Shown: positions 50,514-57,871 of the stretch, in pieces
How positions within the stretch are numbered: the stretch's first letter is position 1
How the letters are laid out: each line of letters starts with the position of its first letter
Source: Nocardioides sp. JS614
GTDB lineage: Bacteria; Actinomycetota; Actinomycetes; Propionibacteriales; Nocardioidaceae
Assembly (NCBI RefSeq): GCF_000015265.1
Contig: NC_008699.1
Coordinates: 1,178,001-1,242,000 of the forward strand
Direction: 5' to 3'
DNA length: 64,000 bases
Translations under genes and position numbers: made by a program
The notes under the pieces: generated by a model
The model's input: the letters and a program-made list of their open reading frames with translations, nothing else
Told to the model about the DNA's origin: nothing
Database searches by the model: none

Positions 50514-50519
50514 TACATT
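50514..50519 (+). promoter_or_regulatory. -10 box of the toxin-antitoxin operon
   Basis: TACATT with 6 nt to the antitoxin ATG at 50526, a leaderless arrangement. Two similar short repeats (GTGTCTTAC and GTGTTAC) immediately upstream are candidate antitoxin-binding half-sites. Confidence 0.4.
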
Positions 50520-50525
50520 GTGCCT

Positions 50526-50756
50526 ATGGCGACGATCACCTTCCGCACCGATCCGGAGGTCGACGCGGCGCTCGCCGCCCTCGTCGTCGAGGGCCGGGAC
50601 CGATCGCGGGCGATCCGAGAGGCCATCATCGAGGCGGCGCGGCGCGAACGCGACGACCGGCTTCGAGCCGAGGCGACGGCACTCGCCGCCGACCCCGAGG
50701 ACCGGGCAGAGGCACGCGCCGTGATCGAGGACATGGAGTCGCTGCGTGCGTGGTGA
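50526..50756 (+). CDS. Ribbon-helix-helix antitoxin
   Basis: 76 aa. The N-terminal MATITFRTDPEVDAAL beta strand and following helices (RSRAIREAIIEAA) are a typical ribbon-helix-helix DNA-binding fold. The C-terminal acidic helix (RAEARAVIEDMESLRAW) should bind and block the toxin. It overlaps the toxin gene by 11 nt. Expected to repress its own promoter together with the toxin. Confidence 0.85.
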   Translation: MATITFRTDPEVDAALAALVVEGRDRSRAIREAIIEAARRERDDRLRAEATALAADPEDRAEARAVIEDMESLRAW

Positions 50757-51060
50757 CGTCTTCGAGCTCCGCGTGCCGCGGGGGTCGCAAGGGCACGAGC
50801 AACGCGGTCGCCGGTTCGCGGTCGTCGTCCAGTCCGACCTGCTGCCGCTGTCGACCTGGCTGGTTGCGCCCACCTCGTCGAGTGCACGAGCGTCCGGCTT
50901 CCGGCCCGAGGTCGAGGTCGGCGGCACGGTGACGCGCGTCCTGGTCGAACAGACCGCGGCTGTCGACCCGCAGCGACTGGGCGACCTGGTCGGACACCTG
51001 ACCGGTGCCGAGCTGGACGAGGTCGATAGGTCCCTGCGCATCGTGCTGGGCCTCGAGTGA
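50746..51060 (+). CDS. MazF/PemK-family mRNA interferase toxin
   Basis: 104 aa from GTG 50746. RGDVFELRVPRGSQGHEQRGRRFAVVVQSD is the MazF/PemK active-site and SH3-like barrel region, with Arg/His/Gln residues in the usual loop. LVAPTSSSARASGFRPEV and VLVEQTAAVDPQRL complete the fold. Expected to cleave mRNA when the antitoxin is degraded. It overlaps both the antitoxin (11 nt) and the following NUDIX gene (GTGA), so that enzyme is cotranscribed. Confidence 0.87.
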   Translation: MRGDVFELRVPRGSQGHEQRGRRFAVVVQSDLLPLSTWLVAPTSSSARASGFRPEVEVGGTVTRVLVEQTAAVDPQRLGDLVGHLTGAELDEVDRSLRIVLGLE

Positions 51061-51440
51061 GCGCAGTGGTGGGTGCGGCCATCCTGCGCGACGGGCGGGT
51101 GCTGGCGGCGCGCCGTACGTTCCCCGCCGAGGCGGCCGGGCGCTGGGAGCTCCCCGGCGGCAAGGTCGAGCCGGGGGAGACCCCGGAGGACGCGCTGGTC
51201 CGCGAGGTCGCCGAGGAGCTCGGCTGCACCATCGAGCTGACCGGCTGGCTCCCCGAGGAGGTCGCCATCGGCGACCGACACGTGCTCCGGGTCGCGCTCG
51301 CGCGCCTGGTGGCCGACGAGCCGACGCCACACGAGCACGACCGGGTCCGCTGGCTGGGCGCCGACGAGCTCGAGGACGTCGACTGGCTCGACCCGGACCG
51401 GCCGTTCCTGCTCGCCGTACGGGCCGCGCTCCTGGGATGA
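51057..51440 (+). CDS. NUDIX hydrolase, MutT-like (8-oxo-dGTP diphosphatase type)
   Basis: 127 aa. The Nudix box runs GGKVEPGETPEDALVREVAE followed by ELG, a full GX5EX7REUXEEXGU match. WELPGGK and the C-terminal WLGADELEDVDWLDPDRPFL are typical of MutT proteins that remove oxidised dGTP. GTG 51057 overlaps the toxin stop. Precise substrate not provable from sequence. Confidence 0.9.
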   Translation: MSAVVGAAILRDGRVLAARRTFPAEAAGRWELPGGKVEPGETPEDALVREVAEELGCTIELTGWLPEEVAIGDRHVLRVALARLVADEPTPHEHDRVRWLGADELEDVDWLDPDRPFLLAVRAALLG

Positions 51441-51447
51441 TCGGCGG

Positions 51448-51738
51448 GTGCGCGGGATCTTCTTCGACGAGGACGACGCCCGAGCCGTGGTCGCCCGCCT
51501 GATCGCGCTCGGGTACGACGCGCACGCCGAGCGGGACCGGCTTGCGGGCGAGGACGACGACGAGGACCACCCCTGGGCGGTGCTGACCGACGCGCCCGCG
51601 GTCGAGCTCGAGCTCCTCGTCGAGCAGTACGACGGCTGGCTGGACGACGACGCCCCGGCACCACCCGCCCCGCCGCCGCTCGACCTGCCGAGCGGGCCGC
51701 GGAGGATCAAGCGGTCAGGACGAACCGGGAGCGTCTAG
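51448..51738 (+). CDS. Small acidic protein of unknown function
   Basis: 96 aa from GTG 51448. The first 70 residues look like a small alpha/beta domain (RGIFFDEDDARAVVARLIALGYDAHAERDRLAG; HPWAVLTDAPAVELELLVEQYDGW). The tail is Pro-rich then basic. Similar small proteins occur in actinobacteria, but I do not know a function. It begins 7 nt after the NUDIX gene and probably ends that operon; the stop lies within the tandem repeat preceding the next gene. Confidence 0.7.
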   Translation: MRGIFFDEDDARAVVARLIALGYDAHAERDRLAGEDDDEDHPWAVLTDAPAVELELLVEQYDGWLDDDAPAPPAPPPLDLPSGPRRIKRSGRTGSV

Positions 51739-51772
51739 AGTCCCGAAATGGGAGCGTAGGGCTTCCCGAAAC
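51727..51772 (+). repeat. Tandem 23-nt repeat (two units) upstream of the DUF4143 ATPase gene
   Basis: Two adjacent 23-nt units, each GGGAGCGT-N6-[G/T]... ending TCCCGAAA, differ only in the middle and last base. Each also has GGGA/TCCC symmetry. They lie immediately before the -10 box, a position suited to two copies of a regulator-binding site. Confidence 0.6.
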
Positions 51773-51774
51773 AG

Positions 51775-51780
51775 TAGTGT
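51775..51780 (+). promoter_or_regulatory. -10 box for the DUF4143 ATPase gene
   Basis: TAGTGT, 7 nt before ATG 51788; no Shine-Dalgarno sequence, so a leaderless transcript is likely. Confidence 0.4.
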
Positions 51781-51787
51781 TGCGGGC

Positions 51788-53080
51788 ATGGCCAGGACCA
51801 TCCGTCCCATGCCCGGCTACGTGCGCCGCATCGTCGACGACGAGCTCGACGACCTGCTCGCCGGCCTTGCGGCGATCAGCATCGAGGGCCCGAAGGGGGT
51901 CGGCAAGACCGCGACAGCCGAGGTCCGTGCTACCACGACCTACCGGCTGGACGTGCCGTCCGAGCTGCAGGTCGTCCAGGCCGACCCGGATCGGCTGGTG
52001 GCCGGCCCTCAGCCCATCCTGATCGACGAGTGGCAGCACTATCCGCCGAGTTGGGACCTGGTGCGCCGTGCCGTGGACCGAGACCCTGCGCCCGCCCGGT
52101 TCCTGCTCACCGGCTCGGCCTCGCCCAGTGGCGCTCCGACGCACACCGGTGCAGCTCGAATCGTTCCGGTTCGCATGCGCCCGCTGTCCCTCGTGGAACG
52201 CGGCATCCCCGCCTCCGTGAGCCTCGGCAGCCTCCTCTCGGGTCGGCGAGGAGCGATCAGCGGCGCCACGGACATCACCCTGCGCGACTACGTGGACGAG
52301 ATCCTCGCCGGAGGGTTCCCCGGACTGCGCGGGCTGCCGGCGCGAGCGCTGCGCGCCCAGCTCGACGGATACCTCCAGCGCGTCGTCGACCGTGAGTTCC
52401 CCGAGCAGGGATTGACCCTGAGGCACCCAGACACGCTGCGGGCCTGGATGCGCGCGTACGCCGCTGCGACGTCCACGACCGCGAGCTTCGAGGTGATCCG
52501 CGACGCTGCGATGCCGGGCGTCGGCAACAAGCCCGCGAAGAGCACGACTGTTCCCTGGCGCGACATCCTCGCCCGGCTCTGGCTGCTCGACCCCGTGCCG
52601 GCGTGGCTGCCGACGACCAACCTGTTCAAGGAGCTGGCCTCCGCGGACAAGCATCAGCTCGCCGACCCTGCCCTCGCCGCACGCCTGCTCAATGTCACCG
52701 CCGAGAAGCTCCTCGCGGGCGAGTCCGTCGGCCCCCAGGTGCCACGGCACGGGACCCTCCTCGGCGCGCTGCTCGAGGGCCTGGTCGCGCTCAATCTCCG
52801 CGTGTATGCGCAGGCGGCCGAAGCAGAGGTCCGCCATCTGCGCACCCACCGGGGCGAACACGAGGTCGACTTCATCGTCACGGGGAGCGACGGAGGCGTC
52901 GTCGCACTCGAGGTGAAGCTCTCCGCGACGGTCGCGGACACGGACCTGACTCACCTCAGGTGGCTGGCGAGCAGGCTCGGGAACGACCTGCGAGACGCGG
53001 TCCTCGTCAACACCGGGACGCATGCCTATCGTCGCGCCGACGGCATCGCCGTCGTACCTGTCGCGCTGCTCGGTCCCTGA
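51788..53080 (+). CDS. AAA-family ATPase with C-terminal DUF4143
   Basis: 430 aa. Walker A is GPKGVGKTATA near residues 33-43. Walker B is ILIDEWQHYP, and LLTGSASP is a sensor-like strand. The C-terminal DUF4143 part contains RHGTLLGALLEGLVALNLRVYAQ and a restriction-endonuclease-like core HEVDFIVTGSDGGVVALEVKLS (D...ExK pattern). Such AAA_14/DUF4143 proteins are widespread, often solitary and mobile, with unproven roles. Preceded by a tandem repeat and a leaderless-type -10. Followed by a REP-like element. Confidence 0.88.
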   Translation: MARTIRPMPGYVRRIVDDELDDLLAGLAAISIEGPKGVGKTATAEVRATTTYRLDVPSELQVVQADPDRLVAGPQPILIDEWQHYPPSWDLVRRAVDRDPAPARFLLTGSASPSGAPTHTGAARIVPVRMRPLSLVERGIPASVSLGSLLSGRRGAISGATDITLRDYVDEILAGGFPGLRGLPARALRAQLDGYLQRVVDREFPEQGLTLRHPDTLRAWMRAYAAATSTTASFEVIRDAAMPGVGNKPAKSTTVPWRDILARLWLLDPVPAWLPTTNLFKELASADKHQLADPALAARLLNVTAEKLLAGESVGPQVPRHGTLLGALLEGLVALNLRVYAQAAEAEVRHLRTHRGEHEVDFIVTGSDGGVVALEVKLSATVADTDLTHLRWLASRLGNDLRDAVLVNTGTHAYRRADGIAVVPVALLGP

Positions 53081-53110
53081 CCACTTGCGGAAGATCGGGC
53101 GCCCCTGAGC

Positions 53111-53140
53111 GGTTGTGGTCTCGACAGGCTCGACCACCGG
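53111..53140. repeat. Short REP-like palindromic element
   Basis: GGTCTCGACAGGCTCGACC with flanking GGTTGTGG and ACCGG, related to the element at 49489-49562. It lies in the short gap between the DUF4143 gene and mshB, just upstream of the mshB -10 box. Confidence 0.5.
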
Positions 53141-53147
53141 ACCTCCC

Positions 53148-53153
53148 TAGGAT
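53148..53153 (+). promoter_or_regulatory. -10 box for leaderless mshB mRNA
   Basis: TAGGAT with 6 nt to the A of ATG 53160; no Shine-Dalgarno sequence precedes the start. Confidence 0.5.
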
Positions 53154-53159
53154 CACCCC

Positions 53160-54068
53160 ATGACGTTCGACCAGCGGCTCCTCCTCGTGCACGCCCACCC
53201 CGACGACGAGTCGATCGGCCAGGGCGCCACGATGGCGAAGTACGCCGCCGAGGGCCGCGGCGTCACGCTCGTGACCTGCACCGGCGGCGAGATGGGGGAG
53301 ATCCTCGTCCCCGAGCTCACCCACCTGGCCGCCGACCAGGAGGACCGGCTCGGCGAGCACCGGCGCGGCGAGCTCGACGCGGCGATGGCCGAGCTGGGGG
53401 TCACCGACCACCGCTACCTCGGCGGCTTCGGCACCTACCGCGACAGCGGGATGAAGTGGCACGAGGACGGGCATGCCGTCCCGGCCGACGACATCCATCA
53501 GAACGCGTTCTGGCACGCCGACCTCACCGAGGCCGCCGACCACCTGGTCGCGGTGATCCGCGAGGTGCGGCCCCAGGTCCTGGTCACCTACGACCAGTTC
53601 GGCGGCTACGGCCATCCCGACCACATCCAGGCGCACCGGGTCGCGACGTACGCCGCCGCTCTGGCCGCGGTCCCGTCGTACCGCAAGGACCTCGGCGCCG
53701 CTTGGGACATCGCGAAGATCTACTGGGGCGCGATGTCGGAGAGCCGGATGCGCGCGGCCCTGCGGGCGCTGCGCGAGGCCGGCGACACCACGGCGTTCGA
53801 GGGCATGGACCCCGACGGCCCGCTGCCGCCGTTCGTCACCGCCGACGAGGACCTGTCCGCGGTGGTCGACGCCCAGGAGCACGTCGAGGCGAAGCTGGCA
53901 GCGATGCGCGCGCACGCCACCCAGATCACCACCGACGGGCCCTTCTTCGCGCTGTCCAACAACGTGGGCAACGTCGCCTGGGGGCTGGAGTTCTTCCGCC
54001 TCGCCAAGGGCGAGCGCGGCGAGCTGAACCAGGACGGTCTCGAGACCGACCTGTTCGCCGGGCTCTGA
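53160..54068 (+). CDS. mshB: GlcNAc-Ins deacetylase of mycothiol biosynthesis
   Basis: 302-aa zinc deacetylase acting on N-acetylglucosaminyl-inositol, the second step of mycothiol synthesis in actinobacteria. LLVHAHPDDES gives the His and Asp zinc ligands (AHPDDE), YDQFGGYGHPDHIQAHR the third ligand and a conserved loop, and TCTGGEMGEILVPEL is family-typical. Full length. Supports an actinobacterial host. The next gene, a small membrane protein, often accompanies mshB. Confidence 0.94.
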   Translation: MTFDQRLLLVHAHPDDESIGQGATMAKYAAEGRGVTLVTCTGGEMGEILVPELTHLAADQEDRLGEHRRGELDAAMAELGVTDHRYLGGFGTYRDSGMKWHEDGHAVPADDIHQNAFWHADLTEAADHLVAVIREVRPQVLVTYDQFGGYGHPDHIQAHRVATYAAALAAVPSYRKDLGAAWDIAKIYWGAMSESRMRAALRALREAGDTTAFEGMDPDGPLPPFVTADEDLSAVVDAQEHVEAKLAAMRAHATQITTDGPFFALSNNVGNVAWGLEFFRLAKGERGELNQDGLETDLFAGL

Positions 54069-54105
54069 GTCCGGCGCTGATCGGACGGGTCTGTCGGGTG
54101 TCGCG

Positions 54106-54441
54106 ATGAGGTGGCTGGCGGCGCTCGGCCTGCTCGTCGCCGGCGCGGTGACCGGCGTCGCCGTGGTCGCCCTGCACCCGATCGGCTGGGGCCTGGCGCT
54201 CGGCCTCGTAGCCACCGGCGCGGTGGTCGCGGCCCTGCCCGCCGGGTGGTGGTCGCGGCTGGCGTTCGTCGTCGGCTGGGACCTGCTGGTCGGCTGGCTG
54301 ACGTTCCCTCGGCCGGAGGGCGACTACGTGATCAGCCAGGATCTCCCGGGCTACACCGTCCTCGGTGCCGCCCTGGTCCTGATCGTCGTCGGCATCGCGA
54401 CGCTGCCCCGGCCGCGCGGGTGCCGCGGAGGAGAGGCCTAA
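54106..54441 (+). CDS. Small membrane protein downstream of mshB (DUF6113-like)
   Basis: 111 aa with four hydrophobic segments (about 2-22, 27-45, 50-65, 85-100) and a short basic tail. A small membrane protein at this position next to mshB is common in actinobacteria and matches what I know as DUF6113; no function known. Its TAA stop overlaps the stop of the convergent DUF5615 pseudogene. Confidence 0.75.
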   Translation: MRWLAALGLLVAGAVTGVAVVALHPIGWGLALGLVATGAVVAALPAGWWSRLAFVVGWDLLVGWLTFPRPEGDYVISQDLPGYTVLGAALVLIVVGIATLPRPRGCRGGEA

Positions 54442-54809
54442 GACCGAAGAGGCAGGCGACGGACGCGCAGATGGTTGAGCGAGATCGAGACCACGGCGCC
54501 GACCCGTAGCTCATCCTCGACGGTCGGCAGGTTGGCAGCGAGAAGCGCGGCCTGCTCACGAGGGGTGAGCGCGTCCGCTGACCGAAACAGGACGAGTGAT
54601 GGTCTGCCCCGTCCTGTCAAGGCGAGGATCGTGGCGAAGTCGCTGTCGGCCGAGACGATCGCTGAGCGCTGACCAGTCGCGAACGATGCGATCGACTCGT
54701 CGGTTGAAGTGCGAGACCGTGGTCTTCGACGTGTGTCGCGTCGAAGACCACGGCGCGGAGAAGCTCAGCGACGACGGGGGGAGAGATTGGCGTCGACGAG
54801 CAGCTTCAT
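54438..54809 (-). pseudogene. DUF5615 PIN-like toxin gene broken by two compensating frameshifts
   Basis: The frame opens MKLLVDANLSPR, the classic DUF5615/PIN-like start, then hits a stop two codons later. An extra base near 54775-54786 (at the C-run/CGTCGTC stretch) moves the continuation VVAELLRAVVFDATHVEDHGL to the +1 frame. A missing base near 54713-54720 returns to the original frame for TSTDESIASFATGQRSAIVS through LPLRS. Net length (124 codons including stop) is normal for the family. The ATG overlaps the DUF433 antitoxin stop by ATGA, the usual pair order. As written it cannot make a full toxin; sequencing error is the alternative. Confidence 0.75.
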
Positions 54810-55030
54810 GCGGCAACGAACGGGAAGTCGCGTTGGATCGACTCCGTGGCGAAGGCCAGCGCAGCCAAGACGTCTTCTCGTTCCAGATACGGATAGTCGG
54901 CGAGCACCTGCTCGACCGGGCTTCCCGCTGCAAGCTGCCCGAGCACGGCCGTCACCGTGACCCGAGTGTCACGGATCGTGGGTGCGCCGGCCATCCTGGC
55001 CGGGTCGACCGTGATGCGGTCAGTGGACAT
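54806..55030 (-). CDS. DUF433-family antitoxin
   Basis: 74 aa. ITVDPARMAGAPTIRDTRVTVTAVLGQLAAGSPVEQVLADYPYLEREDV is the complete DUF433 domain (a winged-helix VapB-like antitoxin), normally paired with a DUF5615 toxin as here. ATG 55030 is preferred over GTG 55036 because a TAGACT -10 sits exactly 6 nt upstream, implying a leaderless mRNA. Its partner appears frameshifted, so the antitoxin may be left without a target. Confidence 0.88.
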   Translation of the reverse strand: MSTDRITVDPARMAGAPTIRDTRVTVTAVLGQLAAGSPVEQVLADYPYLEREDVLAALAFATESIQRDFPFVAA

Positions 55031-55036
55031 GCTCAC

Positions 55037-55042
55037 AGTCTA
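55037..55042 (-). promoter_or_regulatory. -10 box of the DUF433/DUF5615 pair
   Basis: TAGACT on the minus strand, 6 nt before ATG 55030. It lies back to back with the VanW gene promoter. Confidence 0.45.
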
Positions 55043-55058
55043 GGCGACGGGCGCCTCC

Positions 55059-55064
55059 TAGGAT
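55059..55064 (+). promoter_or_regulatory. -10 box for the VanW gene
   Basis: TAGGAT, 7 nt before GTG 55072. The alternative ATG 55063 lies inside this hexamer and would be upstream of the transcription start. Confidence 0.45.
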
Positions 55065-55071
55065 GGCGCGC

Positions 55072-56814
55072 GTGAATCAGCAGCCGACCGTGCCCGCCCG
55101 GGAGAAGGAGGGCGGCAAGGTCGTCCTGCTGATGCTCGCCGGGCTCGTCCTGCTGGCAGGAGCGGCGTACGGCGCGCTGTATCTCGCCGCCGGCGACAAG
55201 GTGCCGCGGGGCACCACGGTGGCCGGTGTCGACATCGGCGGCCGGACCCCGGCCGACGCCGAGGAGGTGCTCCGCACCGGGCTCGCCGACCGGGTGGACC
55301 GGCCGATCACGGTGGCCGCCGAGGGGGCGCGGAGCACCCTCGACCCGGGCGAGGCGGGCCTCACCGTCGACTACGCCGCATCGGTGGCCGAGGCCGGCGG
55401 CGGCCGCAGCTGGAGCCCCGGGCGGCTGTGGGACTACTGGACCGGCGGCGACGACCTCGACCCGGTCCTCGACGTGGACGACGCGGCCTTCGACGCCGCG
55501 CTCGACAAGCTCGGGGAGGACCTCGGCACCCCGCCGGTCGAGGGCGACGTGAAGTTCCGCGACGGCAAGGTCGTCGTCACCGACCCGGCCACCGGCGAGG
55601 AGATCCACCCCGAGGCGGCCCGACTCGCGATCACCACGGCGTACATCGCCGAGGACGCCACCGACGTCGAGCTCGAGCTGCGCCCGGCCGACCCCGAGGT
55701 GGACGCCGCCGACCTCCAGGAGGCGCTGGAGGCGTTCGCCAACCCGGCGATGTCCGGCCCGGTGACGCTGGTCTTCGGCGACTCGCCGGTGCGGCTCGAC
55801 CCGGCCGACTTCGGCAAGGTCCTCGGGATGGGCGCCGAGGACGGCGAGCTGGTGCCGGACCTGCGGGAGAAGAAGCTCGTCAAGCTGGTCGACCGCGGGA
55901 TCAGCCAGGACGGTGCGCCGGTTGACGCGACCGTCGCCCTGGTGGACGGCAAGCCCAAGGTGATCCCCGCCAAGCCCGGCGTCACTTACAAGCCCTCCGA
56001 CGTCAGCGACGCCTTCCTCGAGCTGGTCGCCCGCGAGGGCGACCGCGAGATGAAGGTCCCCTCGACGGTCGCCGAGCCGGACTTCACCACCAAGGATGCC
56101 CGGGCGCTGAAGATCCGCGAGCAGGTCTCCACGTTCACGACGTACTACCCCTACGCGGAGTACCGCAACATCAACATCGGACGCGCCGCCGAGCTGATCG
56201 ACGGCACCGTCCTGAAGCCCGGCGACGAGTTCTCGCTCAACGGCATCGTCGGCGAGCGCACCCGCGAGAACGGCTTCACCGAGGGCTTCATCATCAGCGA
56301 CGGCATCTTCAAGGAGGACCTCGGCGGCGGCGTCTCGCAGATGGCGACCACGACCTTCAACGCGATGTTCTTCGCTGGCCTGAAGGACATCGAGCACAAG
56401 CCGCACTCGTTCTACATCGACCGCTACCCCGTGGGCCGCGAGGCGACGGTGGCCTGGGGCGCGGTCGACCTGCGGTTCGAGAACGACACGCCGTACGGCG
56501 TGCTCGTGCACGCGCACGTCACGCCGGCGACGTCGTCGTCCCAGGGCGTGGTGACCGTGTCGATGTACTCCACGAAGTACTGGGACATCTCTACCACCAC
56601 CTCGGACCGCTACAACTACCGCCAGCCGGCGACCCGCACCCTGACCACCCCGGACTGCTACCCGAACACCGGGTACGCCGGCTTCGACGTGGACGTCACG
56701 CGCACCTTCCGCCGCCACGGCGAGGACGCCGTCGACCACACCGAGAAGTTCCACACCGCCTACACGCCCTCCGACACGGTGATCTGCAAGAAGCCCAAGC
56801 AGCGAGGTGACTGA
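55072..56814 (+). CDS. VanW-family envelope protein
   Basis: About 580 aa. One N-terminal membrane helix (about 17-38) anchors a long extracytoplasmic part. Two YoaR/PGBD_4-like repeats follow (for example RGTTVAGVDIGGRTPADAEEVLRTG). The C-terminal VanW domain has LKPGDEFSLNGIVGERT, GGGVSQMATTTFNAMFFAG and ENDTPYGVLVHAHVT. These proteins are linked to the cell wall, but their biochemistry is not established. GTG 55072 is chosen from the leaderless promoter; ATG 55063 would add three residues. Confidence 0.9.
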   Translation: MNQQPTVPAREKEGGKVVLLMLAGLVLLAGAAYGALYLAAGDKVPRGTTVAGVDIGGRTPADAEEVLRTGLADRVDRPITVAAEGARSTLDPGEAGLTVDYAASVAEAGGGRSWSPGRLWDYWTGGDDLDPVLDVDDAAFDAALDKLGEDLGTPPVEGDVKFRDGKVVVTDPATGEEIHPEAARLAITTAYIAEDATDVELELRPADPEVDAADLQEALEAFANPAMSGPVTLVFGDSPVRLDPADFGKVLGMGAEDGELVPDLREKKLVKLVDRGISQDGAPVDATVALVDGKPKVIPAKPGVTYKPSDVSDAFLELVAREGDREMKVPSTVAEPDFTTKDARALKIREQVSTFTTYYPYAEYRNINIGRAAELIDGTVLKPGDEFSLNGIVGERTRENGFTEGFIISDGIFKEDLGGGVSQMATTTFNAMFFAGLKDIEHKPHSFYIDRYPVGREATVAWGAVDLRFENDTPYGVLVHAHVTPATSSSQGVVTVSMYSTKYWDISTTTSDRYNYRQPATRTLTTPDCYPNTGYAGFDVDVTRTFRRHGEDAVDHTEKFHTAYTPSDTVICKKPKQRGD

Positions 56815-56885
56815 GGCGACACGCCCGCCGGTTCTGGCTGCCAGGTCGGCCGTGACCGGGGCCGCCGCTGGTCGTTTGGCCAGAC

Positions 56886-57731
56886 ATGCGACTGCTGCTC
56901 GGTGCCCTGCTCGTCTCGCTCGTCGCGGCCCTCGGGGTGTCGGCGCCCGCCGGCGCGGACGGCGTACCGCTCCCGACCAACCCGTTCGGTGACCCGACCG
57001 GAGCCAATGACTGGTCGTGCGAGCCGGCGACCCAGCGGCCGCAGCCGGTGATCATCGTGCACGGCACCTTCGGCGACAAGAAGAGCCTGCTCGACGACCT
57101 GTCCGCGGCGATGGTGGCCGACGGCTTCTGCGTGTACTCCTTCGACTACGGCAACCGCGGCACGGGTGACATCCCGACCTCGGCCAAGCAGCTCAGCGCG
57201 TTCACTGCGAAGGTCCTCGACGCGACCGGCGCCGACCGGGTCTCGATGGTCGGCCACTCCCAGGGCGGGATGATGCCGCGCTACTACATCAAGTTCCTCG
57301 GCGGCGCGTCGGTCGTCGACGACCTCGTCGGCCTCTCGCCGTCCAACCACGGCACCACGATCGTCGCCGACCCCTCGAACCCGCTCACCGGTGGCCTGTG
57401 CCCTGCCTGCAACCAGCAGGCCGCCGGCTCGGACTTCCTGACCCGGCTCAATGCCGGCGACGAGACGCCCGGCCGGGTCAGCTACACCCAGATCAGCACC
57501 AGGCACGACGAGGTGGTCGTCCCCTACACCTCGGCGTTCCTGGCCGCCGGCCCGCGCACGACCAACGTCACCATCCAGGACTCCTGCCCGGCCGACACCG
57601 CCGAGCACGTGTTCATCCCGATGAGCCGGACCGCGATCGCCTGGGTGCTGAACGCGCTCACCCGGCCCGGGCCCGCCGACCCGGCGTACCGCCCCACGTG
57701 CGGTGCCACCGGCCTCCCGGGCGCCCCCTGA
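56886..57731 (+). CDS. Secreted lipase/esterase, alpha/beta-hydrolase (class-2 lipase-like)
   Basis: 281 aa. Signal peptide (about 1-24: LLLGALLVSLVAALGVSAPAGA). The hydrolase has the oxyanion region PVIIVHGTFGDKKS and the nucleophile elbow GHSQGG (catalytic Ser near 122). ISTRHDEVVVPYTS and a C-terminal AEHVFIPMS give likely Asp and His. Cysteine pairs suggest disulfides. Similar to actinobacterial secreted triacylglycerol lipases/esterases. Stands alone; the 90-bp repeat copy 2 follows. Confidence 0.88.
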   Translation: MRLLLGALLVSLVAALGVSAPAGADGVPLPTNPFGDPTGANDWSCEPATQRPQPVIIVHGTFGDKKSLLDDLSAAMVADGFCVYSFDYGNRGTGDIPTSAKQLSAFTAKVLDATGADRVSMVGHSQGGMMPRYYIKFLGGASVVDDLVGLSPSNHGTTIVADPSNPLTGGLCPACNQQAAGSDFLTRLNAGDETPGRVSYTQISTRHDEVVVPYTSAFLAAGPRTTNVTIQDSCPADTAEHVFIPMSRTAIAWVLNALTRPGPADPAYRPTCGATGLPGAP

Positions 57732-57753
57732 CCGACCGCCCGCTGACCGGGGG

Positions 57754-57843
57754 CGGTTTCCCCGGTTCACCGGGGATGTTGGAACTTCTGGCCCGAAGTT
57801 TCGGCCCAACAGTTCCGGTTTCCCCGGTTCACCGGGGAAACCG
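57754..57843. repeat. 90-bp palindromic intergenic repeat, copy 2
   Basis: Same 90-bp element as 20808-20897, differing at about five positions. Two of these swap the central dinucleotide of the right-arm hairpin (TC for GA), which preserves the CCCCGGT..ACCGGGG stem. Here it sits between the 3' ends of two convergent genes, unlike copy 1. Confidence 0.85.
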
Positions 57844-57871
57844 ACGCCCGGCGACCGTCCGGCGCGGTTCG

